Below the pieces are notes generated by a model. It saw nothing but the letters and a program-made list of their open reading frames with translations, was not told the origin of the DNA and ran no database searches. Positions 42,909-54,665 of a stretch of DNA of 64,000 nucleotides are shown one piece after another. Both the position numbers and the translations under genes were made by a program. Position 1 is the first letter of the stretch; the number at the start of each line of letters is the position of its first letter. The stretch is from Myxococcaceae bacterium (GTDB lineage Bacteria > Myxococcota > Myxococcia > Myxococcales > Myxococcaceae), in assembly GCA_019694595.1 (NCBI GenBank), contig JAIBBQ010000002.1:80602-144601 (forward strand), written 5' to 3'.

Positions 42909-45446
42909 TCACCGGCACGCGGCGCCGGTGAGCAGGTAGACGCGGTCGTCGCCCGGAGACGCCACCAGCACGTCGAGCCGCCCGTCGCCGTCGACGTCGG
43001 CGAGCCGGAGCGCGTTGGAGGCGCCGCCGATCTTCAGGCTCTGCGTGTCGACGCCGGGCCCGAGCGCGAAGACCTGAGGGGCGCCGAAACCGCCGTCGGC
43101 CTGCGCGAGCGCGACGGCCACCGACGAGCCGGCGGAGTGCGCGGTGACGGCATCGGCGCGCCCATCGCCATCGAGATCCCCGAGCGCCAGGGCGTGCGCG
43201 TCCTGGGTGATGGGGAACAGCTGCGGGGGCGCAAGCATGCCGCCGCCCTTGCCGCGCAGGACCGACAGCTCGCCGATGAAGCGCCCGCCCGCGCCCACCA
43301 CGTCGGCCCGGCCGTCGCCGTCGACGTCGCCCACCGCGACCGCGGCGATGCCGGCGTCGGTGTCGACCTGGACGAAGCGGGTGAAGCCGCCGTCACCCTT
43401 GTTCCGGAGCACCTCGATGGTCTCGTACTGGGAGCACGCGACCGCGAGATCGGGGTGCCCGTCACCGTCGACGTCGCCGCTCGCGAGCCCGGTCGGGCCC
43501 GGGGTGAGGCCGTACTCCTGCCAGGGCGCCGACGCGCCGGGGAAGACCATGGCCATGCCGTTGGGGAGGTACCCGGTGGACATCGCCAGCGCGTCGCGGC
43601 CGGTGCCTGCGATGTCGATCGACTGCAGTCCTTCGTTGAACGAGTCGCCCGCCACCACCGCGCCGGCATCGACCCATGCCTGGCCCTGAGGGGCGTAGTG
43701 GATGAACGAGCGCCCGAAGGAGACGGCGAGCTCGGAAGTCCCCGGGCCGCCGAAGCTGCCCCAGGTGAGGCCGCGGGCGTCGATTGGAATGGTGGCGGTC
43801 GCGGGCGCACCGAAGGTCGCCGGGCCCGTTCGCGGGTAGACCTCGAGGCGGCCCAGCCGGGTGGCGACCGCGAGCGCGCCGGCGTCGGCGAGCGCGGCGA
43901 TCACCAGGGGCTCGGCGGACGTGGCGAGCGAGCGCGGCTGGACGAAGCCACCGTCGCCTTCTCCCACCAGCACCGCCACCGCGTCGCCGGAGATGCAGGT
44001 GAGGTCCGGCTTGCCGTCGCCGGTGTGATCTCCGACCGAGAGCTCGGCCTGACCCGAGCCCGCGCCGACCGGCAGCGGCTCGGAGAAGCCCCCGTCGGCG
44101 CGCGAGAGGAACACCACCACCTTGGCCTGGAAGAAGCCCCCGCGCGCGGCGAGATCGGCGCGCCCATCGCCGTCGAAGTCTGCCGCGACCAGCGACGACA
44201 CCTGCGCCTTGGACTTGAGCAACGTCGGGGGCTCGAAGGTCCCCGGGGCGGCCGGCTGGTTGAACAGCAGGAACACGCCCGCATCGCCCCGCGCATACCG
44301 GGTCGCCACCGCGAGATCCTTGAGGCCATCGCCGTTCCAGTCGCGGGCGACGATCTCTCCCGGCCAGGTCACGGGAATGCTCTGCACCAGCTTGAACTGG
44401 CCGGCGTCGGTGCGCCGGTGAACGTCGATGGAGTCGGTGCCGGACTTGGTGAAGTCGCTGACCACGAGCTCGGGCCGGCCATCGCCGTCGAGATCCTCGA
44501 GGAGCAGGCCATCGACCTGCGCGGCGCCGACGATCTCCGGGCCGGAGAGGCCGCCGTCGGCCTGACCGAGGTGGATCTGCACCCGGGTGTTGGGCGGGAA
44601 GCTCTGGGTGTTGAGGATCGCCACCGCCACGTCGAGGCGCCCGTCGCCGTCGACGTCACCCAGCGCGAGCGTGCCGGGCTGAGGGCCGGTCGGCGTGTCG
44701 ACGATCAGGAAGCCTCCGTCGCCCCGGTTGAGGAAACGCCGCACCATGCTGGAGCTGGGCCCGGTGGCCGCCGCGATGATGTCGTTGCGGCCGTCGCCGT
44801 CGAGGTCCGCGATGGTGAGGTGCTCCACGCCGGTGGTGTCGAGTCGCTGGGGTTCTCCGAAGCGGAAGCCGCCCTTGCCGTGGAGCACGTAGGTGCGGCC
44901 GTCGCCCTCGAGCTGCTCGCCGGTGGACACCACGAGGTCGAGCTTCCCGTCGCCGTCGAGATCGCCGGTCGCGTGGTACAGCGCCTGGTGCCGCGGGAAG
45001 ACCGCGGGGGTGAGCCCGGCGAAGGTGACGCCGTCCGCGCAGCCGCCGCCGGGGCAGGTCCCGTTCGAGCACTGACCGCTGCACGCGCGATCGCAGCGAC
45101 CGCAGTGGGCGTTCGAGCTCTGCAGATCGACGCAGGCGTTGCCGCAGGCAGTGAGCCCCGCCGAACAGACGCAGAGCCCGGTGGCGGGGTCGCAGTGGGT
45201 GCCGCCCGAGCACATGCTCGCCTCGCAGCGGTCGACCCCGGAGCACTGCCCCGAGCTGCACGCGACACCCGGCGCGCAGGTGGTGCCGCAGGCGCCGCAG
45301 TTGGCGCGGTCCTGGTTCAGGTCGACGCAGGCGGAGCCGCAGCGGGCCTGCCCGGCGGGACACTCTCCAGCGACGGGGCCTCCGCACTGACACCCCGCCA
45401 GCCACACGGCGAGCGGCAGCGCCGTGACCCGCAGCAGTCGTTCCAT
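42909..45446 (-). CDS. FG-GAP/VCBS-repeat lipoprotein with Cys-rich N-terminus
   Basis: 845 aa. Lipobox VWLAGC, a Cys-rich stretch to about residue 140 (GQARCGSACVDLNQDRANCG, HCDPATGLCVCSAGL), then a seven-bladed propeller of FG-GAP/VCBS repeats; the calcium motif DxDGDGxxD recurs more than ten times (DLDGDGKLDLVV, DVDGDGRLDVAV, DFDGDGRADLAA). An extracellular adhesive or structural protein. It lies between two pyrimidine-catabolism genes with no clear functional link, and starts 44 bases after the dihydropyrimidinase stop. Confidence 0.85.
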   Translation of the reverse strand: MERLLRVTALPLAVWLAGCQCGGPVAGECPAGQARCGSACVDLNQDRANCGACGTTCAPGVACSSGQCSGVDRCEASMCSGGTHCDPATGLCVCSAGLTACGNACVDLQSSNAHCGRCDRACSGQCSNGTCPGGGCADGVTFAGLTPAVFPRHQALYHATGDLDGDGKLDLVVSTGEQLEGDGRTYVLHGKGGFRFGEPQRLDTTGVEHLTIADLDGDGRNDIIAAATGPSSSMVRRFLNRGDGGFLIVDTPTGPQPGTLALGDVDGDGRLDVAVAILNTQSFPPNTRVQIHLGQADGGLSGPEIVGAAQVDGLLLEDLDGDGRPELVVSDFTKSGTDSIDVHRRTDAGQFKLVQSIPVTWPGEIVARDWNGDGLKDLAVATRYARGDAGVFLLFNQPAAPGTFEPPTLLKSKAQVSSLVAADFDGDGRADLAARGGFFQAKVVVFLSRADGGFSEPLPVGAGSGQAELSVGDHTGDGKPDLTCISGDAVAVLVGEGDGGFVQPRSLATSAEPLVIAALADAGALAVATRLGRLEVYPRTGPATFGAPATATIPIDARGLTWGSFGGPGTSELAVSFGRSFIHYAPQGQAWVDAGAVVAGDSFNEGLQSIDIAGTGRDALAMSTGYLPNGMAMVFPGASAPWQEYGLTPGPTGLASGDVDGDGHPDLAVACSQYETIEVLRNKGDGGFTRFVQVDTDAGIAAVAVGDVDGDGRADVVGAGGRFIGELSVLRGKGGGMLAPPQLFPITQDAHALALGDLDGDGRADAVTAHSAGSSVAVALAQADGGFGAPQVFALGPGVDTQSLKIGGASNALRLADVDGDGRLDVLVASPGDDRVYLLTGAACR

Positions 45447-45489
45447 GTCGTGGAGGACCCTTGCCCGCCCCACGCTGCGCAGACTTTCT

Positions 45490-47908
<2,419 letters not shown>

Positions 47909-47912
<4 letters not shown>

Positions 47913-48823
47913 CCCGTGCGGCGCCTCGCGAAGACCAGCGCTGCCAGCGCGAGCGCCAGCGCTCCGGGGGCCGCCGCGCAGCCGCGCAGGTCGTTGCCCA
48001 GGCTGTCGGACAGCTTGGGAAGGGTGGCGCTGCCGTTGGGCAGGAGCACCGGGCAGTCGGCGGCGGGCCGGCCCTTGGCGTAGACGCGGCAGACGAAGTC
48101 CTGGGTGCCGGGGTCGATGGTGCGCTTCGACGTCTCCCCCGGGTTCGCGGTGGGGTTCATGATCGAGCCCGCCATCGGCGTGTGGGCGAGCCCGACGAGG
48201 TGGCCGATCTCGTGGGTGAGCGTGTTCTGCACGTCGGTGGCGACGCAGCCCTGGTTGTACATCTTGAGCACGCACGGCGGAGAGTCGACCGCGGTGAAGA
48301 TGTAGCCCGGCGTGTTGAGCTCGATGTCCGAGTCGTAGATGAAGCCGCTCTTGGGGTTGAAGCTGGTGGTGGTGATGGCGATGGCGCCCGACGCGTAGCT
48401 CCAGCAGTCGTACTTGTTGTTGCAGGTGTCGTCCTTCCAGCAGGAGTCGGCCTGGGGGGCGACCGGCTGGCCGTTGACCATGTCGTCGCAGCGCCGCTGG
48501 CGGAAGACGACGATGTTCTCGTTGCTCTCCGCGCGCTCGTCGTAGCCGATGGTGCGGGACCCGGTGCGGCTGCCCTGCTGGAACGACAGCGAGCCGCAGG
48601 CGTCCATCTGCGCTTGCCAGGCCCCGAAGGCCTTCTGCATGGCGGTGAACTCGGTGTCCCCGGTGGTCTCCGGGTTGCCGTCGGCGTTGGCGTGCCAGGT
48701 GATCGCCGTGCCCTCGCGCCAGTAGAGGCAGTGGGCCTTGGGATCGGAGTCGGAGGTGCGGGTGCGCAGGAAGGACTGGCCTTCGGCCAGCAGCACCAGC
48801 GGCGCCAGGACGAGGGCGATCAT
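47909..48823 (-). CDS. Zinc metalloprotease with MYXO-CTERM anchor (second of tandem pair)
   Basis: 304 aa. Signal peptide, HEIGHLVGLAH zinc site, GSIMNPTA as Met-turn, and a C-terminal MYXO-CTERM signal (LRGC, hydrophobic helix, ARRRTG). It is paralogous to the neighbour at 46998: same length and same blocks (GDTEFTAM against GDTEFTAI, VATDVQNTLTHEIGH against VATDVQNTVTHEIGH), so a tandem duplication. Start overlaps the stop of the gene at 48820 (ATGA). Confidence 0.88.
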
Positions 48824-49428
48824 GGCTTGGCGTCGAGCTTGGGCGAGGTGCGGGTGCCCGTCGAGGTTCCGGGCAACACGGGGGTGACCAGCGCCTCGCG
48901 CACCTGGGCCTCGAGGGCGCCCAGGGTCATCGACTCCCGCGCGCGGGCAGTGGGCTTGCCGGTCGACGCGTCGATGAGCAGCAGGTGCCCGGCCTCGGGG
49001 TCGGGCACCGCGAAGACCGCCTTGCCGTCGCTCGAGCGCTCGACCCGGTACTTGCCCTGGGCCATGCCGGCGACGATGAAGCGCTCGCTGCCGCGGCGCT
49101 CGAGGAAGACCACGACTTCCTCGCCGAGCTGGAAGCCAGCCAGGCCTTCGACCTTCTGGCCGACCTCGCCCACCACCCCGCCCGGCTGCAGCACCACCAG
49201 CGACTGGCGGGCCTGGCCCTTCCAGGTGTCCTGCACGTCCAGGGTGACGTCGGTGACCACCCGGCTGCCGTCCTTCGACAGGCGGCTCTCGATGGAGCGC
49301 ACGGTGCCGCGGACGACGGTGTCGGAAGCCTTGGCGAGGGCCGCCAGGTCGAGCGCCATGACGGTGCTGCCCCAGGCGGCGGCGGAAGCGGCGAGCGCCG
49401 CGAGAGCAAGTGTCCGGAAACCCTTCAT
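48820..49428 (-). CDS. Exported protein of unknown function, upstream of the protease pair
   Basis: 202 aa. Signal peptide (MKGFRTLALAALAASAAA), then a beta-rich part with KASDTVVRGTVRSIESR, VVVLQPGGVVGEVG and VEGLAGFQLGEEVVVFLE. The pattern is like small secreted proteins found next to myxosortase-dependent proteases. It is the first gene of the coupled trio and could be an inhibitor or a chaperone, though nothing in the sequence shows this. Divergent from gltX, 42 bases apart. Confidence 0.65.
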   Translation of the reverse strand: MKGFRTLALAALAASAAAWGSTVMALDLAALAKASDTVVRGTVRSIESRLSKDGSRVVTDVTLDVQDTWKGQARQSLVVLQPGGVVGEVGQKVEGLAGFQLGEEVVVFLERRGSERFIVAGMAQGKYRVERSSDGKAVFAVPDPEAGHLLLIDASTGKPTARARESMTLGALEAQVREALVTPVLPGTSTGTRTSPKLDAKP

Positions 49429-49430
49429 GA

Positions 49431-49459
49431 TTGTACCCATTGTCGAGCGTTGCTAGGGC
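49431..49459 (+). promoter_or_regulatory. Putative gltX promoter
   Basis: TTGTAC (49431-49436), 17-base spacer, TAGGGC (49454-49459), 12 bases before the ATG. Same -10 type as other promoters in this window. Confidence 0.4.
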
Positions 49460-49470
49460 AGTTGCAATCC

Positions 49471-50910
49471 ATGGTCCGCGTTCGGTTTGCCCCGTCCCCC
49501 ACTGGCTACTTGCACATCGGAGGGGCGCGTACCGCCCTCTTCAACTGGCTGTACGCCCGCAAGACGGGCGGCGTCTTCGTGCTGCGCATCGAGGACACCG
49601 ACCAGGAGCGCAGCACGCCCCAGTCGCTGCAGGCGATCCTCGACGGGCTCGACTGGCTGGGCATCGACTGGGACGAAGGCCCGCGCAAGGGCGGCCAGTA
49701 CGGCCCGTACACCCAGATGGAGCGCCTCTCGCGCTACCGCGAGGTGGTCGACGGGCTCATCGCCAAGGGCCTCGCCTTCCGCGACTACACCTCGGCCGAG
49801 GAGCTCAAGGCGCAGAAGCTGGCCTTCGCCAAGGCCGAAGGCTGGAGCGAGGAAGAGGCGCGGCGCGCGGGCTTCAAGTACCGCAGCGTCTGGCGCGACA
49901 AGACCGAGAAGCTCGACCGGCCCCACACGGTGCGCTTCAAGATGGTCGACGACGCGGGCACCTTCGGGTTCGACGACCTGGTGCTCGGGCGCATCGACAA
50001 GCCGTACGGCGACTTCGACGACTTCGTGCTCCTGCGCGAAGACGGCGTGCCGCTCTACAACCTGGGCTGCGTGGTGGACGACCACGACATGGCCATCACC
50101 CACGTGGGACGCGGCCAGGAGCACGTGAACTCGACGTTCCCGCAGCTGTTGCTGTACCGCGCGCTGGGGTGGACGCCGCCCAAGTTCGCGCACTTCCCGC
50201 TCATCCTCGGGCCGGACCGGGAGAAGCTGTCGAAGCGCAAGCACCCGGAAGCCGACGTGATGCGCCACAAGGACAACGGCGTGCTGCCCGACGCGCTGGT
50301 GAACTTCGTGATGCGGCTCGGCTGGAGCCACGGCAACGACGAGCTCTTCACCCGCTCGGAGCTGATCGAGAAGTTCGACTTCTCGGGCGTGGGCAAGACC
50401 TCGGGCGTGTGGAACCCGGAGAAGCTGGCCTCGCTGTCGCAGCACTGGCTCAAGACCACGCCGCTCGAGGCGGTGGCGACCCAGGCGCTGCCGTTCTTCG
50501 TGGCCGGGGGCATTCCCGAAGCGAAGGACGATCAGAAGCTGCGCGAGCTGGTGCGGCTCTTGCGCGAGCGGGCGGCGAACCTGGTCGAGCTCGCGGCGAA
50601 GGCGAAGGTCTTCTACAGCCGCGGCGTCGCGGTGGACCCGGCCGCGGCGGCGAAGCACCTCAACCCCGACGGCAAGAAGGCGCTCGGCGAGGCGCGGAAG
50701 ATCCTCGAGACCACGGCGTGGGAAGCCCCGGCGCTCGAAGGCGTGGTGAAGACGGTCAGCGAGGCGCTCACCGTCGGCATGGGCAAGGTGGCGCAGCCCA
50801 TTCGCGTGGCGGTGACCGGCGGCACGGCGAGCCCGGGCATCGGCGAGACGCTGCAGCTCATCGGGCGCGACGAAGCGCTGCGGCGCATCGACGCCGCGCT
50901 GCAGGGGTGA
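49471..50910 (+). CDS. gltX: Glutamate-tRNA ligase
   Basis: 479 aa class-I aminoacyl-tRNA synthetase. HIGH motif as YLHIGGARTALFNW, KMSKS motif as REKLSKRKH, IEDTDQERS for substrate binding, and anticodon-binding domain from ~300. It charges tRNA-Glu, and in many bacteria also tRNA-Gln for later amidation. tRNA-Gln(CTG) is encoded 830 bases downstream. The name is unrelated to the gliding glt genes. Start chosen at MVRVRFAPSPTG, the family start. Confidence 0.97.
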   Translation: MVRVRFAPSPTGYLHIGGARTALFNWLYARKTGGVFVLRIEDTDQERSTPQSLQAILDGLDWLGIDWDEGPRKGGQYGPYTQMERLSRYREVVDGLIAKGLAFRDYTSAEELKAQKLAFAKAEGWSEEEARRAGFKYRSVWRDKTEKLDRPHTVRFKMVDDAGTFGFDDLVLGRIDKPYGDFDDFVLLREDGVPLYNLGCVVDDHDMAITHVGRGQEHVNSTFPQLLLYRALGWTPPKFAHFPLILGPDREKLSKRKHPEADVMRHKDNGVLPDALVNFVMRLGWSHGNDELFTRSELIEKFDFSGVGKTSGVWNPEKLASLSQHWLKTTPLEAVATQALPFFVAGGIPEAKDDQKLRELVRLLRERAANLVELAAKAKVFYSRGVAVDPAAAAKHLNPDGKKALGEARKILETTAWEAPALEGVVKTVSEALTVGMGKVAQPIRVAVTGGTASPGIGETLQLIGRDEALRRIDAALQG

Positions 50911-51662
50911 GGGCGAAGCTCGCCGGGTACCTGCGGGAGCTCGGCGGCGAGCCGACGGCGGTGGTGTGTGGCGGCACCGCGCTGCTCGTGGTGTCCCACT
51001 ACCAGGGGGCGATTCCGTACTTCCGGGTGGCCTTCGGCGACGCCTACGACAAGCACCCGGCGGCGGGCGCGCTGGGGCACTTCTGGTGGTTCGGCTGCAG
51101 CGTGCTGCTCTTCCTGGTGATGCCCCTGGTGGTGTCGGTGGCCTTCAAGGGCAGCTTCCACCGGCGCTACGGCCTGGGGCTGGGTGACGCCAGGGCGGCG
51201 CTGCCGCTGTGCCTCTTGTTCCTGGCGGTGATGCTGCCCACCACCTTCGTGGCCTCGAAGCTCGACGCCTTCAAGGGGCTCTACCCGCTCGCGGGGCAGG
51301 CGGCCTTCACCCTGCACCCGGCCGAGGGGCCGGAGCGCCTCTCGGTGCCGCTCTTCCTGGCCTACGAGGCGGCGTACCTGGCGTACTTCGTGGCCTGGGA
51401 GTTCTTCTTCCGGGGGTGGATGCTGAACGCCCTGCTCCCGCGCTTCGGCCGGGCGGGCGCCCTGCTCATGCCCATGGTGCCGTTCGCCTTGATGCACCTG
51501 GGGAAAGCCGAGCTGGAGGCCCTGGGGAGCATCGTGGCCGGCCTGGCGCTGGGGGTGCTGGCGCTGCGGACCCGAAGCTTCTGGTACGGGTTCGTGCTCC
51601 ACGGGGTCATCGCGGTGTGGATGGACGTGCTGTCGAGCTGGGAGTACCTCACCAAGGCCTGA
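50907..51662 (+). CDS. CPBP-family intramembrane protease-like protein
   Basis: 251 aa with six or more hydrophobic segments. Late conserved motifs of the CPBP (CAAX protease/bacteriocin-processing) family: WEFFFRGWML in place of EExxxR, PFALMHLGKAE and VLHGVIAVWMD with the two other conserved His. The first Glu is replaced by Trp, which is a variant of the motif. GTG start overlaps the gltX stop (GTGA), so it is coupled to gltX. Confidence 0.75.
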   Translation: MRAKLAGYLRELGGEPTAVVCGGTALLVVSHYQGAIPYFRVAFGDAYDKHPAAGALGHFWWFGCSVLLFLVMPLVVSVAFKGSFHRRYGLGLGDARAALPLCLLFLAVMLPTTFVASKLDAFKGLYPLAGQAAFTLHPAEGPERLSVPLFLAYEAAYLAYFVAWEFFFRGWMLNALLPRFGRAGALLMPMVPFALMHLGKAELEALGSIVAGLALGVLALRTRSFWYGFVLHGVIAVWMDVLSSWEYLTKA

Positions 51663-51697
51663 AGTCAGGGCTCGGGCAGGTCCACGTCCGATCCCTA

Positions 51698-51725
51698 TTG
51701 TCGAACCCGGCGGTGGTGGTATGAG
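51698..51725 (+). promoter_or_regulatory. Putative tRNA-Gln promoter
   Basis: TTGTCG (51698-51703), 16-base spacer, TATGAG (51720-51725), 14 bases before the tRNA 5' end. Confidence 0.5.
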
Positions 51726-51739
51726 GCGCCCGCCGTTCT

Positions 51740-51811
51740 TGGGGAATCGTCCAACGGCTAGGACTCCAGACTCTGACTCTGGCTATCTAGGTTCGAATCC
51801 TAGTTCCCCAG
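51740..51811 (+). tRNA. tRNA-Gln (anticodon CTG)
   Basis: Cloverleaf: acceptor TGGGGAA/TTCCCCA (51740-51746 with 51804-51810), anticodon stem CCAGA/TCTGG with loop CTCTGAC and anticodon CTG at 51773-51775, T-arm CTAG-GTTCGAAT-CCTAG. Discriminator G, as usual for tRNA-Gln. No encoded CCA. Reads CAG codons. Confidence 0.95.
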
Positions 51812-51845
51812 CTGTGTTGCTCCCGCGGTCGTCCCGGGCGGTCTG

Positions 51846-52337
51846 ATGGGGTGGGAATACGCCGCCACCGCCGACGGGCGCCTCTCGACCCACTTCCGCT
51901 GCACCTCGTGCGGCTTCGCGAGTCCCTGCACCATACGCGTGGCAGCCGGTGGCTACGCGAAGACCGAGGGCTTCACTCCGACCGAGGCGGGACGACGGCG
52001 AGCGATGGGCCAGGCGCTCGAAGGCCAGAAGCGGCTCGCCGACGTGATGATGTCCATCGCCACCTGCCCGCGCTGCCAGAAGCAGGACGCGGCCGGCGTG
52101 GCGGCGCTGGAGAACCGGCAGAAGAAGGTGCTGCTGGCCTTCGCGTCGTTCGACGTCGCGGCGGTGGCCGCAGTGGTGCTCGCCGTGCAGCGCGGCTCGA
52201 CGGTGATGGCCGCGGTGGCGGGCCTGATCGCGGTGGGCACCACCATCGGGGTGCCGCTGTCGCTCATGACCCTCGGCTCGATGAAGAAGCGCGCGCTCAC
52301 CAGCATCGAGTGGCCGGCCCAGCCGGCGGTGCGCTGA
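51846..52337 (+). CDS. Zinc-ribbon-like small membrane protein, unknown function
   Basis: 163 aa. Two CxxC pairs, CTSC near residue 19 and CPRC near residue 74, likely one zinc ribbon, then two hydrophobic segments (LLAFASFDVAAVAAVVLAV; AAVAGLIAVGTTIGVPLSL). No signal peptide. Function not recognised. Confidence 0.7.
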   Translation: MGWEYAATADGRLSTHFRCTSCGFASPCTIRVAAGGYAKTEGFTPTEAGRRRAMGQALEGQKRLADVMMSIATCPRCQKQDAAGVAALENRQKKVLLAFASFDVAAVAAVVLAVQRGSTVMAAVAGLIAVGTTIGVPLSLMTLGSMKKRALTSIEWPAQPAVR

Positions 52338-52384
52338 GCACGGGGCGCTTTGCGAGGCGGCGGGCTTCGGCTATCTCCGGCCCC

Positions 52385-52714
52385 ATGAAGGCCTTCTGGG
52401 TGGCGCTGTTGTTGGCGATGCCGGTGCTGGCGAGCGAGCCCACGTTGCCCGACGGTGCGCGCAAGGTCGGCGAAGATCGCTACCACCTGCCGGGCGACTG
52501 GGAAGCGCTGCAGAAGTTCCTCAAGAGCAACTACCCGTCGAACGTGTACCCGCGCCGCAGCATCATCAACCAGCCGGGCATCAAGGCGATCCACGTCGCG
52601 AACCCGGGCAACAAGGGCGGCTGGGAAGGGCTCAACATCTACCAGGCGAACGAAGAGATCCGCCTGACGGTGGTGCGCACCACTTCTGGAAGCACCAAGC
52701 CTCGCAAGCGCTGA
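52385..52714 (+). CDS. Small secreted protein
   Basis: 109 aa with signal peptide (MKAFWVALLLAMPVLA) and a mature part of about 90 residues (YHLPGDWEALQKFLKSNYPS; IKAIHVANPGNKGGWEGLNI). No motif recognised; the mature sequence resembles small TonB-less periplasmic domains only in general shape. Confidence 0.7.
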   Translation: MKAFWVALLLAMPVLASEPTLPDGARKVGEDRYHLPGDWEALQKFLKSNYPSNVYPRRSIINQPGIKAIHVANPGNKGGWEGLNIYQANEEIRLTVVRTTSGSTKPRKR

Positions 52715-52758
52715 GCCCCGCCCTTCCCCCTGCCCGCCCACTGCGGCATAGGGGCGTC

Positions 52759-54651
52759 ATGCGCGGACTTCTGGCGGTGCTGGTGCTGTGCGCTGGCTGC
52801 ACCTGTGGCCCGGGCAACGGCCACGCGAGCGGCGGAGGGACTGCCGGCAGCGGCGGCGGCTCGGGCTCCGGCGGTTCCGGGGGCGCGGGCGGCTCGGGGC
52901 AGACGGTCACCGCGCTCGACGTCACGCCCAAGGACAAGACGTACGACGTGCGCGGCGCGCCCGAGACGCAGGCGTACGTGGCGATGGCGACGTACGCCAA
53001 CGGCACCCGGAAGGACGTCAGCGCCGACGTTCAGTGGTCGCTCGCCGACCCGCGCTTCGGCAGCTTCAGCGGCGCGACCTTCACCTCGGCGGTCGATCTC
53101 GGCGGCACCACCCAGGTGCGCGCGGTGCTGGGCACGGCCAACGCGAGCACCTCGCTCACGCTGGTGCTCCACCGCACCGCCGAGGACACCACCGCCGGAG
53201 CGCTCCCCGCAGACGCCGGCACGCTCTTCGGCGGCCCGGCGGCGAGCAACCTCGCGCCGCAGCTCGTGTACCCGAACGATCAGGTGCTGGTGCCGCCCAA
53301 CCTCGGGCAGCTCGAGTTCCACTTCATTCCGCAGGCCGCCACGTCGCTCTACGCGGTGACCTTCACCAGCGCGCTCACCGACGTCACGGTGCTCACCCGC
53401 TGCCAGAAGCTCGGCGTGGGCTGCGTCTACCTGCCGGCGCCCGAGGTGTGGAGCTGGGTCGCCAACACCAACCGCGGCAGCACGGTGCAGGTGCAGATCA
53501 AGGCGACCGACGACCAGGGAACCGGCGTGGGCACGTCGGCGGCCATCACCCTGCAGCTGTCGCAGGACGACATCCGCGGCGGGCTCTACTACTGGACCAC
53601 GTCCAACGGCTCGGCGGTGATGCGCTTCGACTTCGCGAACCCGATGCAGAAGACGGCGCAGAAGTGGGTGGGCCCGGACAAGGCGAACAACAACTGCCTC
53701 GGCTGTCACGCGCTCTCGCGCGACGGCAAGAAGCTGATCGCCGAGTCGGGCGGCATCGGCGACGGGCGGCTGCTGCTCCTCGACGTCGAGAAGCAGACCG
53801 CGATCGTCCCCTATGCCTCGGGCGACAAGAGCATCTTCGAGTCGTGGGGCCCCGACGGCAGCCAGTTCGTCGGCGTCTACGGCGACCAGGGCGCCACCGA
53901 CTACAACCTGATGCTCTTCGACGGGTCGAACACCAAGAAGGTGGGCTCCATCGCCGGCACCGGCGACGCGAGCCACCCGGCGAACCACCCCGACTGGTCG
54001 GCCGACGGCAAGTCGATCGCCTACGTGAAGGTGGGCGTGAAGGACGTCTGCCAGCGCTTCGGCCGCGGCAGCATCCAGCGGGTGACCGCGCTCGCCGACG
54101 GCGGGTGGAGCGCGCCCGAGCAGGTGGTGGCCGACGCGGCGAAGACCAACCGCTACTACCCGGCGATCGCCCCCACCAACGACTTCCTCGTCTACGACGA
54201 GTCGAGCTGCGCGAATTCGGACTACGAGAAGGACTGCAACGCGGACACCGACCCCACCGCCCGGCTCTTCGCGGTGCAGTTCGGCGGCAGCCCGGTGGAG
54301 CTCGCGAAGCTGAACGCCCCTGGCATCCGCGACGGCGCGACCAAGGCGCTCACCAACAGCTTCCCCAAGTGGAGCCCCTTCGTCTTCCAGCGCACCGGCG
54401 AGCTGGGCTCGAAGCTGCTGTGGGTGACCTTCAGCTCGAGCCGCGCCTACGGCCTGCGCGAGCCGCCCGCCGGCGGGAGCGAGAACCCCCGCGGCACCCT
54501 GCTCTGGATGGCCGCGGTCGACCCCGCGAAGCTCGCCGCGGGCATGGACCCGAGCTTCGCGGCCTTCGCGCTGCCCTTCCAGGACCTCGCCACGTCCAAC
54601 CACATCGCCCAGTGGACGACGCTGGTGGTGGGCGACCCCGGCATCAACTGA
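52759..54651 (+). CDS. WD40/TolB-like propeller lipoprotein with a haem motif
   Basis: 630 aa. Lipobox VLCAGC, Gly/Ser linker, Ig-like domains (GAPETQAYVAMATYANGT; TVQVQIKATDDQGTGVG), a single CLGCH haem site near residue 315, and then TolB/PD40-like propeller blades (SWGPDGSQFVGVYGD, PDWSADGKSIAYVKVG). It looks like the myxobacterial 'CxxCH lipoprotein' type also seen at 3684, with a different domain order. Extracytoplasmic redox or sensor role unknown. Confidence 0.8.
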   Translation: MRGLLAVLVLCAGCTCGPGNGHASGGGTAGSGGGSGSGGSGGAGGSGQTVTALDVTPKDKTYDVRGAPETQAYVAMATYANGTRKDVSADVQWSLADPRFGSFSGATFTSAVDLGGTTQVRAVLGTANASTSLTLVLHRTAEDTTAGALPADAGTLFGGPAASNLAPQLVYPNDQVLVPPNLGQLEFHFIPQAATSLYAVTFTSALTDVTVLTRCQKLGVGCVYLPAPEVWSWVANTNRGSTVQVQIKATDDQGTGVGTSAAITLQLSQDDIRGGLYYWTTSNGSAVMRFDFANPMQKTAQKWVGPDKANNNCLGCHALSRDGKKLIAESGGIGDGRLLLLDVEKQTAIVPYASGDKSIFESWGPDGSQFVGVYGDQGATDYNLMLFDGSNTKKVGSIAGTGDASHPANHPDWSADGKSIAYVKVGVKDVCQRFGRGSIQRVTALADGGWSAPEQVVADAAKTNRYYPAIAPTNDFLVYDESSCANSDYEKDCNADTDPTARLFAVQFGGSPVELAKLNAPGIRDGATKALTNSFPKWSPFVFQRTGELGSKLLWVTFSSSRAYGLREPPAGGSENPRGTLLWMAAVDPAKLAAGMDPSFAAFALPFQDLATSNHIAQWTTLVVGDPGIN

Positions 54652-54665
54652 AGGCGCCCGCGCCG

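Noticed and set aside
49471..50910. gltX as part of the gliding glt set
   Set aside because: It encodes glutamyl-tRNA synthetase; only the name is similar.
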